Below are positions 31,601 to 44,800 of a DNA stretch of 64,000 nt, piece after piece. A program made the translations under genes and the position numbers. The notes below the pieces were generated by a model, which did not search any database, had not been told where the DNA came from, and saw only the letters and a list, made by a program, of their open reading frames with translations. The DNA is taken from the NCBI GenBank assembly GCA_016858145.1, contig JAEHOE010000055.1:620001-684000 (forward strand), given 5' to 3'. Origin of the DNA: Edaphochlamys debaryana. Its lineage: Eukaryota; Chlorophyta; Chlorophyceae; Chlamydomonadales. Position 1 is the stretch's first letter; each line of letters opens with the position of its first letter.

Positions 31601-34600
31601 GGCGGGGCGGGACCGCGGGAGCAGCAGCCCTCAGTAGGAGGGGTGGGGGCCGGGGCGAGGAGGGGAAGGAAGTTTGGGGAGGTGTGTGAGGCGGGGGGCA
31701 GGTGAGCAGGGTGGCGGCCAGGTGGGACGGGAGCAGCAGCCCGCGATAGGGACCCCCTCCCTCCCTGACTCACCAGCGGGTACCGTATGTGCGTCCGCTC
31801 ATCCCCTGCACCCCCCTCGCCGCCCCCCCTGCAGCCCCGTAACGGGACCAATGAGGGCTTCCTAACCGCCTCGGGCTCGGCATCGCCCGGGCCCATGAGC
31901 CCAGGCACGCCCAACCCAGGCCCATTGGGCATGGGCCTGGGAGGCAACGGCTCGGCCAGCCCGCAGGTGCGGCCGGCGGCAGGGGCGGGCCTGGGCCTGC
32001 CTGTGTGGTTTGGGAGGTAGCTGGGAAGGATGAGGAAAGGGAAACGACGGAGGCTGGGGACGTGTGGTAAAGTTACCATGGGAGGGGGTTCCGTGGGAGC
32101 AAGGGCGGGAACGGGGAGGACGCTTGCTTGTGTCGCGTGGGTAGGGGGACCTTGCGGTACCGAGGGGACAGGGCTGCGAAGGCAATGGGCGACAGTGGCT
32201 TGGACGGGGAGGACACCAGCGGGCAAGGTGGCGGAGGCGGTGGCGGTCCGTCTCTTCCGCCCCAGGTGCCGGGGAACCTCCACTGTGACCCGCCTCCTCC
32301 TCCTTACTCGCCCCCACCCGCCCCCCTACCCCCACCCCCCCCACCTCCCCACCCCCCCAGGGAATGTCCCACGTTCCCCGGCTTCCCACGCTCTCCTCCC
32401 CCCTCTCCGTCACCACCCCCCGAGCCTCGGGCTCGCAACACCAGCTCAGCGGTGGGTGCCGGTGCCTGGGCCGTAGCTGTGGGCGCCGGTGCCCAAAACC
32501 GTGGCGTATTCCCGTGTTTCCATGCTTCCGGGGTTTTCCATTTCTCGGTTCTGTAGACGCCCCGGCGGCGTACGACGCGGCAGGGGAGGCGCCGCAGCTG
32601 GGCGGTGCGCGGTCTCCTCCCTACACCCCACAGCACGTTGCTGACAGACCCTTAACCATCCACCTCACCCTCCGCCGCATCCTCCTCACTCACCCCATGC
32701 ACCCCACCCCACCCCCCATCCCCCAGGCCTGGGCTCGGGCCCCAACGCCATCATGGCTATGAGCCCCTCCGACTCCCGACCCGACTCGGGCCGACCCTGG
32801 CGGGCCCCGTCCCACACCCACGGACTGAGGCCGGGCGGCGAGGGCGAGGGCAGCGCCCACAGCCCAGGTGCGGCCGGGCGTCGTGCGCCCGCCCCCTTTC
32901 CCGTGGGAGTAGATGTGGTACAGAGCCCACGCGCGGTGTGCGCACCCGCCCCACCGCACCTTGCTCCCTGTGTCGCTGCGACCCGCGCCCACCCGTCTTT
33001 GTGGGCAGCCCCCTGCGGCACGGTCCTGGCCAGCCCAGCCTCACCTGTTTGCAAGCCCCTCTCGCTCCACCTGCGCCCCGCTCCCCGCATCCCTCAGGCA
33101 ACCACAGCCACCACGGCTACATGGGCGGGGGCGGCGGCGGCGGGGGGCGGTGGATGCAGCAGGACTCTGATGACGTGGCAAGCATGCTGGCGGCGGCGGG
33201 GGGGGACGCGGACATGCTGCACCGGATCATGGCGGGAGGGGACGTGGGGCCGGACGGGGGGGAGGCGGGCGGGTTGCACCTGCCGCGCCTGGGCGGCGGC
33301 GGAGGGGGAGGGGGGGGAGCGGACGACCATGCGGCGGCGGAGCGCGCGGCGGAGCGGCTGGAGCAGCTGCGCAAGTTCCAGGTGCGGCGCACGGCGCGGA
33401 TCGTGTGTACGGCACCCCTGTGGATCCAGGTTCCAGGGCCCAGGGCCCAGCTTCTAGCCCATGGGAGTGGATCTGCATCGGGGTGGGGCAGTGCGGGCCG
33501 CAGGCGAGGGCTCGGGGTTTTGTACTTGAAGGACAAGAGTACAGCCCGGGTTTCAGTTCTCACTTCACGCTCTACGAAATGCTATGTGCGCTCACCTAGA
33601 CGCCGTACTGAACCACGTGTATCCCGCCGCCTCGGCGCCTCCTTCCCCCTCCCCCCCCCCCCCAGGACAATCTGGACACACAGCTAGCGCGGGAGCGTCA
33701 GGCGGTGGCCACGGGCAAGGTGGGTGGGTGGGTCTGGAGGGGAGGGCCCGTGAGGAGGGGAGGGGCCCTGGGCTGAGTGGAGACCGACGAGCGACGAGCG
33801 ACGTGGAGAGGATTGTGCACCCGGGTCGCCAACTGGGATTGAACCCTCGCCCACGTTAGCGCCGCAAGCCTCACAGCGGGGGGAACCCTGCCCCGCAGCC
33901 GCAACCGCACCCGTGTCTTCCTGCCATCCCTCACCCCACCCCGTCCCCACACCACACCCCGCCACCCCACCCCCAGGTCCGGCGCAGCAGTGTGCTGGAG
34001 GACGCGTACGGCCACCAGCAGCCGCGCTGGCAGAACACCTTCAACCCCGAGGCGCAGGTGCGGTGTGTGCCGTGTGCTGTGCTGTGCTCTGCCCAAGGGT
34101 AGAGGCGGTGTGGTGTGGTGTGGTGTGGGGTGTGCGCAAGGGGAACTGAGAACTGGGGGGGTGTAGGCTGAAGAGGGATTGGGTGGGAGGTTCCTCGGGG
34201 GCGATCGCGGGCGGGTTCTGGACAGCCGGGTAACAGGAGCAGCGGGGTGCAAGGGGGGTGCAGTCTCGGGGGAGAGATAGCAAAGCTTCTCGAGGAGGTT
34301 TCTTGGGGGCCTACCTGGTACGGGCGGAGGCCGCCCAAAACAGGATCCCAGGCCGGAGAGAGAATAAACCGGGTGGGGGGAAGTTGCTGGGAGGCCTGGG
34401 GTGGATAGGTCTGTTGCGGAGCAGCGGGCAGCGGGGTTGTTGCAGAGTTTTTGCAGGGGAGTCGGCGATCTGCTCCGTTGACCTCGGCCCTCCTTCCTCA
34501 GAACCTCCGCAGACACCACCCCATGCCATCCAGTGAACTGACCGTAGCTCCGAACCCTCCTGCCCCGCCCGCCCCCACCCCCACCCCCACCGCAGTCCAT

Positions 34601-34781
34601 GCACGGCAAGCTCTCCGCCGTGGACCCCCTCCGTCGCTCCGAGTTCGACAACCCCCGCCTTGCCAAGTTCGGGAAGGAGCTCAAATCCGGATCCAGCGGG
34701 GGCCCGGGCGGATCTGGATCCGCGGCCTCGGCCTCGCCCGTCGTGGCGCGCGCGCGGCGGCTGTCCACCGTCATGGCCTGA
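28650..34781 (+). CDS. Large, mostly disordered protein of unknown function
   Basis: Fourteen exons in phase: 28650-28664, 29100-29229, 29511-29671, 30401-30598, 30755-30962, 31239-31378, 31835-31966, 32361-32451, 32557-32604, 32727-32867, 33098-33381, 33666-33719, 33977-34057 and 34596-34781 (TGA); 622 residues. The N-terminus (MTSPQDVQETGAVREK) is helical and charged. The middle is Gly/Ser/Pro/His-rich with an acidic DDDDEDDDD run near residue 222 and GGG tracts. A predicted helix (AERAAERLEQLRKFQ) lies near 505-520. The C-terminus ends in a Ser/Gly linker and RARRLSTVMA. No enzyme motif or membrane segment is visible, and I do not recognise a family. A scaffold or ciliary/structural role would be speculation. 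An additional exon near 32190-32275 cannot be excluded. Confidence 0.8.
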
Positions 34782-37700
34782 TCTGGAAGTCTTGATCCAG
34801 GAAATCCAGGAGCCGAAGGGTACAGCCAGCAATCCGCAAGGGCGGGCCCGGCGTACGAGGGCAAATGTTGTCTGGATCTGGATCTTAGCTGAGGCTAACG
34901 CCGTTGGGGGGCTTCATTCTTCATCTGACACACAACCTAGATAACTGCTGCCGAGGAGGAGATTGGACACGATCGAACGTGATATCGGTATTACTAAGCG
35001 AGCCGGCTGTACGGTCGACTGCATAAGCGCGCAGCGTACGGAAGTGTACGGCATTCGCTGGAGCGGTCGCGGGGCGATCGGGGCACTGCTGAGTGAAAGC
35101 AGGGCGTGCGCAGTCGGGGCGTGGGCCAACACGCTGACTAATATTTCCTAGGGGGGTACAGGTGTGCATGGGCGGGCAAGGACCAGCGGCCTGGCATGGG
35201 GTTCAGCGAGGGGCGGGGTGAAGAAGCGGTAGCAATGGCTAAGAGAGCTCTCAGTCGGTTTGCTCCCTAGCCCCTGTGGGCCTCCCTTTGGTCGTGCCAT
35301 GTTCGTTCGATGCCACTCCAGAGGGGAGAGGCTGATGGCAAGGCGTGACTGACGTGGTGGCGTCGCAGCTGGGGCAAGGCAGGATGCGGGGGCCGCGCAG
35401 CCATTTCGTTTGTTGCCATCCGTTGATTGATTCGCATTTCTTCACGCGCCTGATTGTGTGCTCCTTATGACCGCCAGGCGCCTTCCACGCTGCGGAATCG
35501 GTAGGGCAGGTGGTTACTCTGGCCATCGCGTCAGAGCGGGAAGGGCTGAATGCGTGGGAACTGCGACACTAGACGCTTGAGACGAGTGTGTTTGGGTGCT
35601 CGGGGTCGTGCGTGGTATCCAGGTGAGACGAGTGTGTGTGCGGGGGGAGGGCGGGGGTTGTGTGCCAGGCGGCAAGTGTGGGAGGTCGGAAGGGCATGAC
35701 GGCAGGTTACGTCTGGACCGGCTTGGAGGTGCTGGGACTGGTGGGCTGGACTTTCGGGCGCTGAGGCCCGGTCTGATTATTCTGGGAAGGTAGGGCCCTC
35801 TTGCGGCGCCTTTGTATGCATCTGTGTTGGGACGTGGGCTGATAGCGCTGCACGGCAGGGCCCGTGGGCGCGCGCGACTGCGAGACTTGGTACGGTGTGA
35901 CCATCTCTGCCTGGTGCTCTTCCGCTTACATATACGCTCGCTGTTGCCTCCGTCACGGCACTTGGAGACGCCGGAGTTTCGAGTGACTGTGAAACAAAAG
36001 GTCGGGCCAGGACGGATGCATGAGTTATTCACGCCTTGTGCAGGGCCCCTGCCTGCCAGTCAGCTGGCTTCGCCCTGGCCACACTCCCGCTGCCATGTGA
36101 GAGGTGGGACAGCGACAGCATCAACGAAACGGAAGTTGCCTGGTTGTGGCGGGGGACGCAATCCGGCAAGTACAGCAGACTGTACAGAGAGCTGGGAATG
36201 TGTCATTCTGGGCTGGGCTAGGCTGGGCACCTGGGCTGAACCGGCCTCAGAGCGCCGCATTGTGGTGCGTGGGCTGCAGGGGCGACCTCCGCTGCAGCCT
36301 TTTGGCGCGAGTGGCGAGTGCGTGGAGAGACGGAGACCCAGATCAGACGGGGGCCACTGTGAGCGGCTGGGGCTTTGGGGTTAGAAGGACATCAACGAAG
36401 CGAAGCGCTGGGGCTGGGGCTGGGGCTTTGGGGTCCATCCCCGACCTGGGCTTCGGGTGCAAGCCACGGAGCGAGCACCAGACATGGGGCAGCATGGACG
36501 GGGCGTGCGGTGCCCCCGGGGCGAGTAAAACGCAACAAGGTTGTATCCCCAGGACACGGCGGCGGTAAAGGGGCGAGCGCTCAGTCCACAGGTACCCACG
36601 CCGCAGCTCAGCCCAAACAGGTCCGGCCTGCGCCCCCTGCTCGAGGCCCCCCCAATGCGTCGGTACTCCTAGCAACCCCGACCATGCCCCAACGCTTGCG
36701 GCAGCGGCTACATCGACGCGCTCAGCTGCAGCCCCCGTCAACGTTCTGACTACGCTGCACGGCCCCTGCGAGCACAGATACCCCAACGCTTGCCGCGCAA
36801 GTCCGGCAAACAGGCCGACACCCCCGCGTGGACACCCAACTGCGACACCCGAATTGCTCCGCAGCCACAACAGTAACCCCAAATTAAGGCGATCACATGG
36901 ATAACGTCATACTAGGGCAGGAGAGGCTGCCCCCTTTAACCAGCACAGGCGCACAGGCCTCGCTTAATCAGGCCCGTGTCGCACGGCTGGGAAGGCCCGA
37001 ACCGCATCACGTGGCCTCCCCAGTGCGCCCAAGGGTTTGACACCCACACAGGCCCGCATAAGATCCTCCTCAACAACAGGTTCTAAGAATTCCCCGCGAG
37101 TACCGCACCCCCCCAAGCCCAATCAGCGCACCTTTGCAGTTATCTGGTCACGGGCGACATCCTCCCCCCAGTACCGGTACCAGCCCTCCTCCCAGCCGGT
37201 CCAGGTCTATTTGGTTCAATGACGGGCATCCAGCCACGCCGCGATAAGCAAGAGAAAGCAAAAGATAAGAACTGGACCTCAGCGCTAGCGTGGAACACTG
37301 CGGGAGCCCCCTCAAACCCGAGCCAGCGCACCTTCCTGTAACGCAGCCCCCTTCCCATGCCACATTAGAGCCACAAGAGTCGAGCCGAGTCGAGTCTGTC
37401 GTTGACGACAGCAACGGTGGTGGCTGGGGTAGGGGGGATACGCGGCACGGGGCTCGGTACAGACCGGGACGGCCCCCGAACCCTGCCAGGAGTCGCTCCA
37501 AAAGGTCCTATCCCCGGGTAAGCTCCGGGTAGTTTGATCACCACAAGCAAGCAATAAGGGGGCCCCATGGGAACCTGGTTGCCCGGCTAAGTCCTCGCAT
37601 GAAAGCTAAGTAAAATGTGAGTAGGGTGCCCGCTTGCTTGAACACTTCAAGCGTGGCAACACCCACACAAGAATCGCAGCGCACCCATCCGCACGCAGAA

Positions 37701-38809
37701 CGCACACAGGCTGATCTCCAGGGAGCCCGTGCATACCACACAGCAGCAGACCGCATGAAGCCGACAAGGGAACCGTATAAAGCTTGTCCAGGGATACACC
37801 CATCCAACATCCATTTATCGCGCATGAATACCTACATACCGGGCGTGCCGAGAGGTCAGCTCCCGTCTAACCGTTTTAGCCCCGCACCCACCCCACATCA
37901 AGCAGCCAAAGGGTTTGAGGGCGCGCAGCCCCAAGCCCGAGGCAGCCACCTCTCGCTTAAGCAGTCGACCCGAGAACCCATGGGGTGGATTCCGTTAGCG
38001 CTCAAAATCCCCGGCAGCCCCAAAAATAAGGAGGGGCGTGTTGCTCAAACGGGCTGAACGCCCTACCAACCACCAGCGGTACAACCCACACCCAGTGCTA
38101 AGTCTCCTTGACCGCACCCTGGCAGAGCCAAGTGCGGTGCGGCCCATGGAAGGCGCCAGTCCGGACCACCGGGGGTCCCATCAGCGGCCCCGGGAAGCAA
38201 GGTGAGAGCGCGGCGGGTTCTGGTCGCCGGTCAAACAAATCGCCCTTTGACTCCGCGGGGGCTACCGCTTCTGCAGCGGCGCACGACCCGTGGAGAGGGA
38301 TGGCTTAGACACAGGCACAGGCGCTGGTGCTGAGGGTCCCAAAGGACTTCGGTTGTGTGAGCTTCGTCGGTTCCTTGTCATCACGTCCTACAGCTCCGTA
38401 CAGTCCGTCGTACTCGTACTTGTACGTCCGTACTTGCTCATGTCCCTCAGTCTTACGCAGGCAGTCACAGCGCCTGAGCTGCTCGCTACGTGCCGTCGTC
38501 GTGTGCCGGTCGCGCCAGCCACTTCTCGCATGACTCATGGTTGCTCATCACAGCTGCAAGAACCCAACAAGGGTGGGACAAGAGGGCGTAATGCGCAAAT
38601 AAGCCACTGGAGCGTGGGCCGCCCCTCCCCGGTCTGCCCCTATGCCAAGGTGGAGGGTTTGGGCGATGTGCCCCCCCGGGGACTGCAGGCCTCATGGGAC
38701 CACCCTTGTGCCTCCCTCCCCTGACCACGACGACTGCCTACCCCCCTAATCACGACGAGGCTCTACACCCCCCTCACGTGCACACATGCCGTACATGGCG
38801 GGGGTCTTG
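34782..38809. other. Convergent spacer, no supported gene
   Basis: About 4 kb between the stop codons of the disordered-protein gene (plus) and the receptor kinase (minus). It is less GC-biased than the genes, open frames are short and lack splice-consistent partners, and nothing resembles a known domain. It should contain two 3' UTRs. A small direct-repeat-flanked insertion lies at 36687-36793. GCTGGG/GGGGCT simple repeats occur near 36405-36435. Confidence 0.55.
36687..36793. mobile_element. Tiny insertion flanked by 13 bp direct repeats
   Basis: CCCCAACGCTTGC occurs at 36687-36699 and again at 36781-36793, bracketing an 81 bp segment. The right ~30 bp of the segment (CTACGCTGCACGGCCCCTGC, then GAGCACAG) recur in the element at 46946-47024, which has its own, different 14 bp flanking repeat. 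The pattern fits target-site duplication around a short SINE-like or MITE-like insertion. No coding capacity. Confidence 0.6.
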
Positions 38810-41800
38810 TCACGCAGAGCCCCCAGCTCGGCAGACCCCAGTGCCCTCGGTCCTTACCATCTCGACGGATCCTGAATCCGAAGATCGCGGTCCACGTGAC
38901 TGATGGAGTATCTTCTGCCGTATCACCATGAGCTCCTTGGCCACCTCACAGGCTCCTGGCCGCCGCTCGGGCACGTGATCCCTGGGGGGGTGAGGGGGTG
39001 GGAGTTAAGGGGGTGGGGGTGGGGGGGATCGGGGATTACGTTTCTTAGCAGGATAAGGTAGCCTGCGCCAGAGCAGGCAGGGGCTGGGGGGGAGGCACAA
39101 CGTGGCGTGCCTGGCATTGTGTGACGGTACGTGCATGGCTTGTCTCTAGCAGCAACGGTGTGGCGGCGTTGCACCGCCAGCCCTGTGTGATGGTCGGGCT
39201 CCACCCGCCCCCAGCGGTGCAGGCAAGGATTTTCGCACAGCTTCCGTCCCTCCGCACATGTGCCGCGGGGCCCAGGCGGGCGGTATCACGCCCGGTCGCA
39301 GCTGGTGCCATGCTCGCCCCCGCAGCTATCCCGACAGCCCCCCGTCCGCGCTGGCTGTTGGGTGCTCGCTCCCTGACATCCATCCGCCGCAGAAAGCCGC
39401 CCCGCACCCACCAGCAGGCCTCGATGAGGGCCCGAAGCGGCCGCGAGCACCGGTCCCGCGCGAGGCACTGGATGGGCGGCCGCTTGCGCTGCTCGTTGAC
39501 AGCACAGGCGATCTGCGGTTGGCGGTTGGCGGTTGGGGATTCGGTTGGGGGTTCGGATTTGGGGGGTTGAGGGTGGGGGCACGTGGGGCACTGCACTACT
39601 GTCGCTGTTTTAATGCCACGAGTCGTTTGCCATGAGCCCTGCCCCGCCCCACAGCAGTACAGTCCGCGCACCTGCACGATGTTGGCCCCCTGCCAGGGCC
39701 GTACGGCAGCCAGCATCTCGTACATCAGTATGGCGAAGCTGTACATGTCCTGCGAGGACACGTGGACGCAACAACGTCAGTGACGACAACCAGCTATGCT
39801 TTCCAGCTATGCAGCATTTTCCCTTGGGTAGCGGTCCTCAGCCCTCAGCCGCCGGTCCGTTCATGTGGCCCCGCCATCAAGAAAACGCCCCTTGGCCCCT
39901 TCCCCACAACCCAAAGGGGAACGCCAAAGGGGGACTTACCGAGTGGTGTGACACGACCATGTTGAATGCGTTGAGGCATTCGGGCGCCTGGGGGCGGAGA
40001 AAGAGCCGGGATGTTTTGAGCCGAGATCGCCGGAAAGCCGGGATTACCAAAAAGCCCTCAGAGCCCGCCTGGACTCGCCGCACCTCTTGTCACAACCCCG
40101 ATCGCACAACGACCGTCCGCACAGGGAGGCTGGCCTCACCATGCAGGGCGCCGTACGCTACAGTGACCCCCGGGTCGCCCCCCGGATCACACCCATCACA
40201 GCGAGGCTGGGCTCACCATGTAGGGCGCGGTGCCGACCGCCACGTTGGAGGTCACCAGCACCGTCTCCTGCAGCCGGCTCAGGCCTGGGGAGGAGGTACG
40301 GGGGCAAGGTTGGGGGAGGTGAGGCTAGAGAGTCACGTGCGGGTCCGGCAGCATTGCTGTGGGCTTGATGCATGGAGAGGGTGCGCGGAGCTTGTGCACG
40401 ACGCAGTGCGGTACGGCAGTACGGCACGTACCAAAGTCCGTGAGCTTCACGACGGGCTCGTCACTGTCCGCGTGTGACACGAGCACGTTGGCCGGCTTGA
40501 GGTCTGCGTGCATAGGGGCCGAGGTGGCAGGGGCGGAGGCGCAAAACAGTGATCAGTCACGACTGATTATTATACAAGCTGGTGAGAGCCCCAAGACGCG
40601 CTGCGCTATCCAGACATGGACGTCTCTTGGAGACGAGGGGACGCGAGGTGCGCACAGAGCCCCATAAACCAACACCCTGGGGGCACCGCACCGTACCTCG
40701 GTGGATGATGGTGGGGTGCAGGTACGCCAGCGCCTGGGCGATCTGCGAAGGCAGAGTCGGGGGGGCGAGTGCGACGGGGGCCGTGAGGGGGGTCCACTAG
40801 GGACAAAGCGAACCGCTAGGGACCACGAGAGAGCCACGAGAGCCACGTGGTGGGCCAGAGGCGGCTGGTGACTTAAGGGCTATGGAGCTCGGGCATCCAT
40901 ACACTTCCTGTTCCATCTGCCCCTAGCGCCAGTAACCTTCGGGCCGCATCGCACATACCTGGATTCCGATGTGGAGTACCTGGGGGAAGTGGACGTCCGG
41001 GTTGTAGGAAGGCAGGGAGGGCAGGGCTTGGGTTGGGTGGGTGCGCGCAGCATTTGTTGCAGCCCTCGGTTTGTTGCCTCAGCCCGAACACCCCCACCCC
41101 TTGTAACATTCCCACGCCCTATCCATGCGTCCTCAGCCCTTCGCGACTGACCGCCAGCTGGAAACCGCCTGAAACGGCACGTGTACGCACCTTGGCAAGG
41201 GGCAGTACGGCAGGTGCCGTACCGCTGCCGTACAGCAGTCGGTCCAGGGAGGTGTCCATGAGCTCCATCACCAGGCAGGGCTGGGGGGGCCTGGGGGGCC
41301 GGGGTGCGTGTGTGTGTGTGTGTGTGGAATGGGTCCTTTCGCCCACATGCATCTTTTTCCGAACCCAACCCGCTACCCCAGGCCCATCCCTTGGACCCCA
41401 CGCACGCCACGCCACGCCACGCCACGCCCCTCCCTTCGCTAACCCCCACCCCACTATCAATCAGCCTTCCCACACCCTGCACCTCTCCCTGCCAGCCCCG
41501 CCGAATGCGTCCTCCTCCGACTCACCCCAGATTCGCCGCCAGCAGGCGCACGCAGTTGGGGTGGTTGATCCGGGCCAGCAGCTCCACCTCACGTGCCAGC
41601 AGCACCTCGAGCCGCATCTGCTGGGCTTGGGGCAGACCTCCATCTCGATCCGAATCCAGGCCCCGCTGCAGATCCTCCGCCCGGAAAAGATCTGAGGCGT
41701 TTAGCTGCAGCCGGAGGCCAAACCCGCCGTCGCTGGGATCCGTGCTGGCAGTGAAGCCAGTGGCGGCGCCGCCCCCTTGCTGCGGCGACCGCAGAAGTTT

Positions 41801-44800
41801 AAGCGGCGCGACCGGGGTGCAGGCGTTAAAGGGCGAGCCGGTGGGTGAGAGCTGCTTGGGGCCGGGCGCAACGCGCAGCGGGGAGGGCCCCACCCCAATC
41901 GCATCCGCGGCCGTCCCTGCCCCCGCCGCACCCTGCAGCTCCAGCCGCCGCAGCGCCGGTGTTAGGGGCGGAACAGCACCCGAGGTGCTGGCCCCGGCCT
42001 CGCTACTGGCCACAGTGGACGCTCCGGCCGCTCCTGTTAAGCCCGGTCCCGGCTCCACCTGAGGCGCTGATGCCTTGCGCGGCCCCGCCTCCCGGCTGCC
42101 CTGCTGCACGGGCGTGCCCGGGCGGCTGCCCCCGTCCGAGGCCGCACCCGCGCGGCTGCCCTCCTCGGTGGCGCCCTGCACACCCGCGGCGCCCTTGGCT
42201 GCTCCTGCATCGACCGCTCCTGCATCGACCGCTGCTGCGTTGACGGTTGCACCGTTTGCACCGGCGCCCTTAGCTGCGCCCGCTTCGGCGCCGGCGGTCT
42301 TGGCCGTGGCGAACGGGGACAGGGCCGGCGGCAGGGGCAGGGCCTCGCCCTCGCCCTCGCCGCCGCCGCCCGTGCTCAGGCGCGGCTCCGCCTTCAAGGG
42401 CCCTGGCGCCGGTCCGGCGGCGGCCGGACCCTGCCCCGCGCCGCCCTTGCCCACGCCGGCCGGCTCGCCGCCGCCCCGCCCCAGCGCTAGGCCCAGCAGG
42501 CCCTGGTCGAGAAGCTTGACCGCCACCCGCTGGCCCCGGTACACCCCCTCCACAACGCGCCCACACGCGCCCTTGCCGCGGCACACGCCCGTCAGCGTCA
42601 GCTTGTTAGCCTCGGCGCCCTCGCCCTCGCCCGCTGCTGCGCCCGCCTCCGTTGCGGGGTCCGCAGAAGCTCCCGCGCCGTCCGCCAAAGGGGCCGCGGC
42701 AGTGTCCGCGGGTACGGCAACGTCGTTTCCGGCTGCCGAGCTGCCCGGGCCCAGTGAGGCCCCGGCCGGGCCCGCCGGGGCCCCGGCCGGGTCCACCACG
42801 ACCACCCCCAGGTCCAGGGCAGGGTTGGGGGGTGTGTGCCAGGTGATGGGGGCGTGGCCGCCGGGGCCGGGGGGGCCGCCAGAGACAGCTGCGGAGGGGC
42901 AAAAAGCGGGGCGGGTTGGCCGAGGCCGGAGAGGGCGAAGGGCCCGGGAGGCGGACAGTGGAAGGCCACTGGAGGGCCCGTGCGGGCCGGGCTGCCCGGG
43001 AACCAGTGCTCGGAGACCCAGTCTTTGACCACAGCCAATCGTATCTCAGCACCCTCAATCGGCCCTGAGCCCCAAACCCACCTGCGGCTTGAGCGACAGC
43101 CGCGGCCGGAACTAGGGCCCAGGAACCCGTGCTCGACAACGCTGGATACGCGGCATTAGAACGACAGCCGCTTGCTGACTCAGCACCCTCGATCGGCCCT
43201 GAGCCCTGGCCTCACCTGTGGCGTGCGGGAAAGACGGTGCCGCCCCCGCCGGAGCCTCCGAAGTTGGAGCGCCGGAAGTGCCACCACCCGTGCCCTGGGT
43301 TCCCGAGGCAGCGGTGGAGGAGGGCGCGTCACTGCGCAGGGAAAAGTAAAAAGGGAAAGGGGAAAAGGGAAAAGATGAAAGGGCCTTGGGCGCAGGAGAA
43401 AGGTTTGAGCCAGGTAGGTGTGTACGATTACATGTCGGGGCTCCTGCCCCCGGTCCGAGCCAACTCAATGGAATGGAAGCTTACGGTATACCCGCCCCTC
43501 ACCAGCTCCACACACCCAGCTCACCAGGAGACTTTCTTGCCGGCCTCGTCTCCGCCGTCTCCGGGGCACGGGCTGGACGGCCGCCTGCCCCGCCGCGCAA
43601 CCCACCAGGCTGCAAGCACGGCGCAGCTCAGCAGGAGAACGCCTGCAGGGGGTGGGGTTGGGGGGGCATGAGTGTGGGGGTGGTGGAGCCCTAGTGGTGA
43701 GGTGGCATCTGGGCGCCACGCCCTGCCTTTAGCGTCCGTCCGTGCGACCGCCATCGCCAGCCCCCGCCCTAAGCACGCCCCCGCTCCGCCCCCCTTGCCC
43801 GCCCACCCACCTCCCACGACGGTCCCGGCGATCACCGCCGACCGCTCCCCGCTGTCCAGGCCCCCGCCCTCCGCCCCCTCCGGCAGGGCGGACTGCAGCA
43901 GGGACGGCGGAGGGGCCGGCACCGGCGAGGAGGAGCCCGCAGGCAGCGAACCCGGTGTGCCGGCACTTGCAGGGGCGTCCGCAGCGTGAATGGCTGCTTG
44001 CATGCTGGGGGTGGGGTGGCATGGCAGAGGGAAAGGCAGGAGGAGGGCGGCGATTGTCGGGTCAGAGTCACTGGGGCTGGGGGCTGGGTGGGACCAAGCG
44101 CGGGGGAAAAGGGGCAGCAAGCTTCGCCTTCGCCTTTGCGCTTGCGCCCGGCCCTTCCCGCCACCCACGAGACTGTGCCGTGCTCACCCCAGCCTATACG
44201 CCCCTCGGCCGGACCCCGGGATTGGACCCCAAGCATGGACCCCGGGCCAACACGCGCGCCGCCGTGTGCTCACCACACAAGGGGGCCGTCCTTATTGATG
44301 CACTCGAGCGTGACTGCAGCGCGGCAGAGGTAGAAGGTCTCCTCGAGCGCCTAGCGGGGTGTGCGGCGAAGCGGCGGAGGCCGGGACAGGGGGGCGAAAG
44401 AGGTGAAGCTTGGCATGTTGCCAGGGCCGTGTTAGATGAGGCCGCACGTGCGATGAGGGATGCATCGGTCGGTCGACGCGGCCACACGCTGCCCCTGACA
44501 CCGTCCCCCACGCACCCTCATGCCACCCCGCTCCCGCGCATGTTCCCCCTTGCCATCGCACTCGCGGTCTGTCACTCCCGCAACCCCCGGGTCCGGTCAC
44601 TCGGCACCCGGGCCCAAAGGACGTGTTTTTACTCTCAGCCTCCTCCACCTTCACTCTCCCACTCACCCAGTCGGTGTGAGTAGCTTGGACGGTGCCGTTG
44701 ACGCCAAGGGCGCCGGCGATGGTGATGTCATGGATCAGGCTGACCAGGGGGTAGCATCGGGAGATCCAGGGAACCGAGGTGCTGCATGGAGGGAGGAGGG

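Noticed and set aside
33810..33880. tRNA-like B-box (GGGATTGAACCC on the plus strand) in an intron of the disordered-protein gene
   Set aside because: Reading the minus strand, only a 3-bp T-stem forms around TTCAATC and no matching acceptor or D-arm could be built. At most a decayed tRNA-derived SINE piece.
36343..36882. 180-codon minus-strand open frame in the convergent spacer
   Set aside because: No domain, no splice-consistent neighbours, and it overlaps the direct-repeat-flanked insertion.
38305..38538. Possible extra 3' exon of the receptor kinase
   Set aside because: A GTAAGG donor exists at 38857, but no accept­or with matching phase and protein-like sequence could be identified; the in-frame TGA at 38812-38810 was kept as the end.
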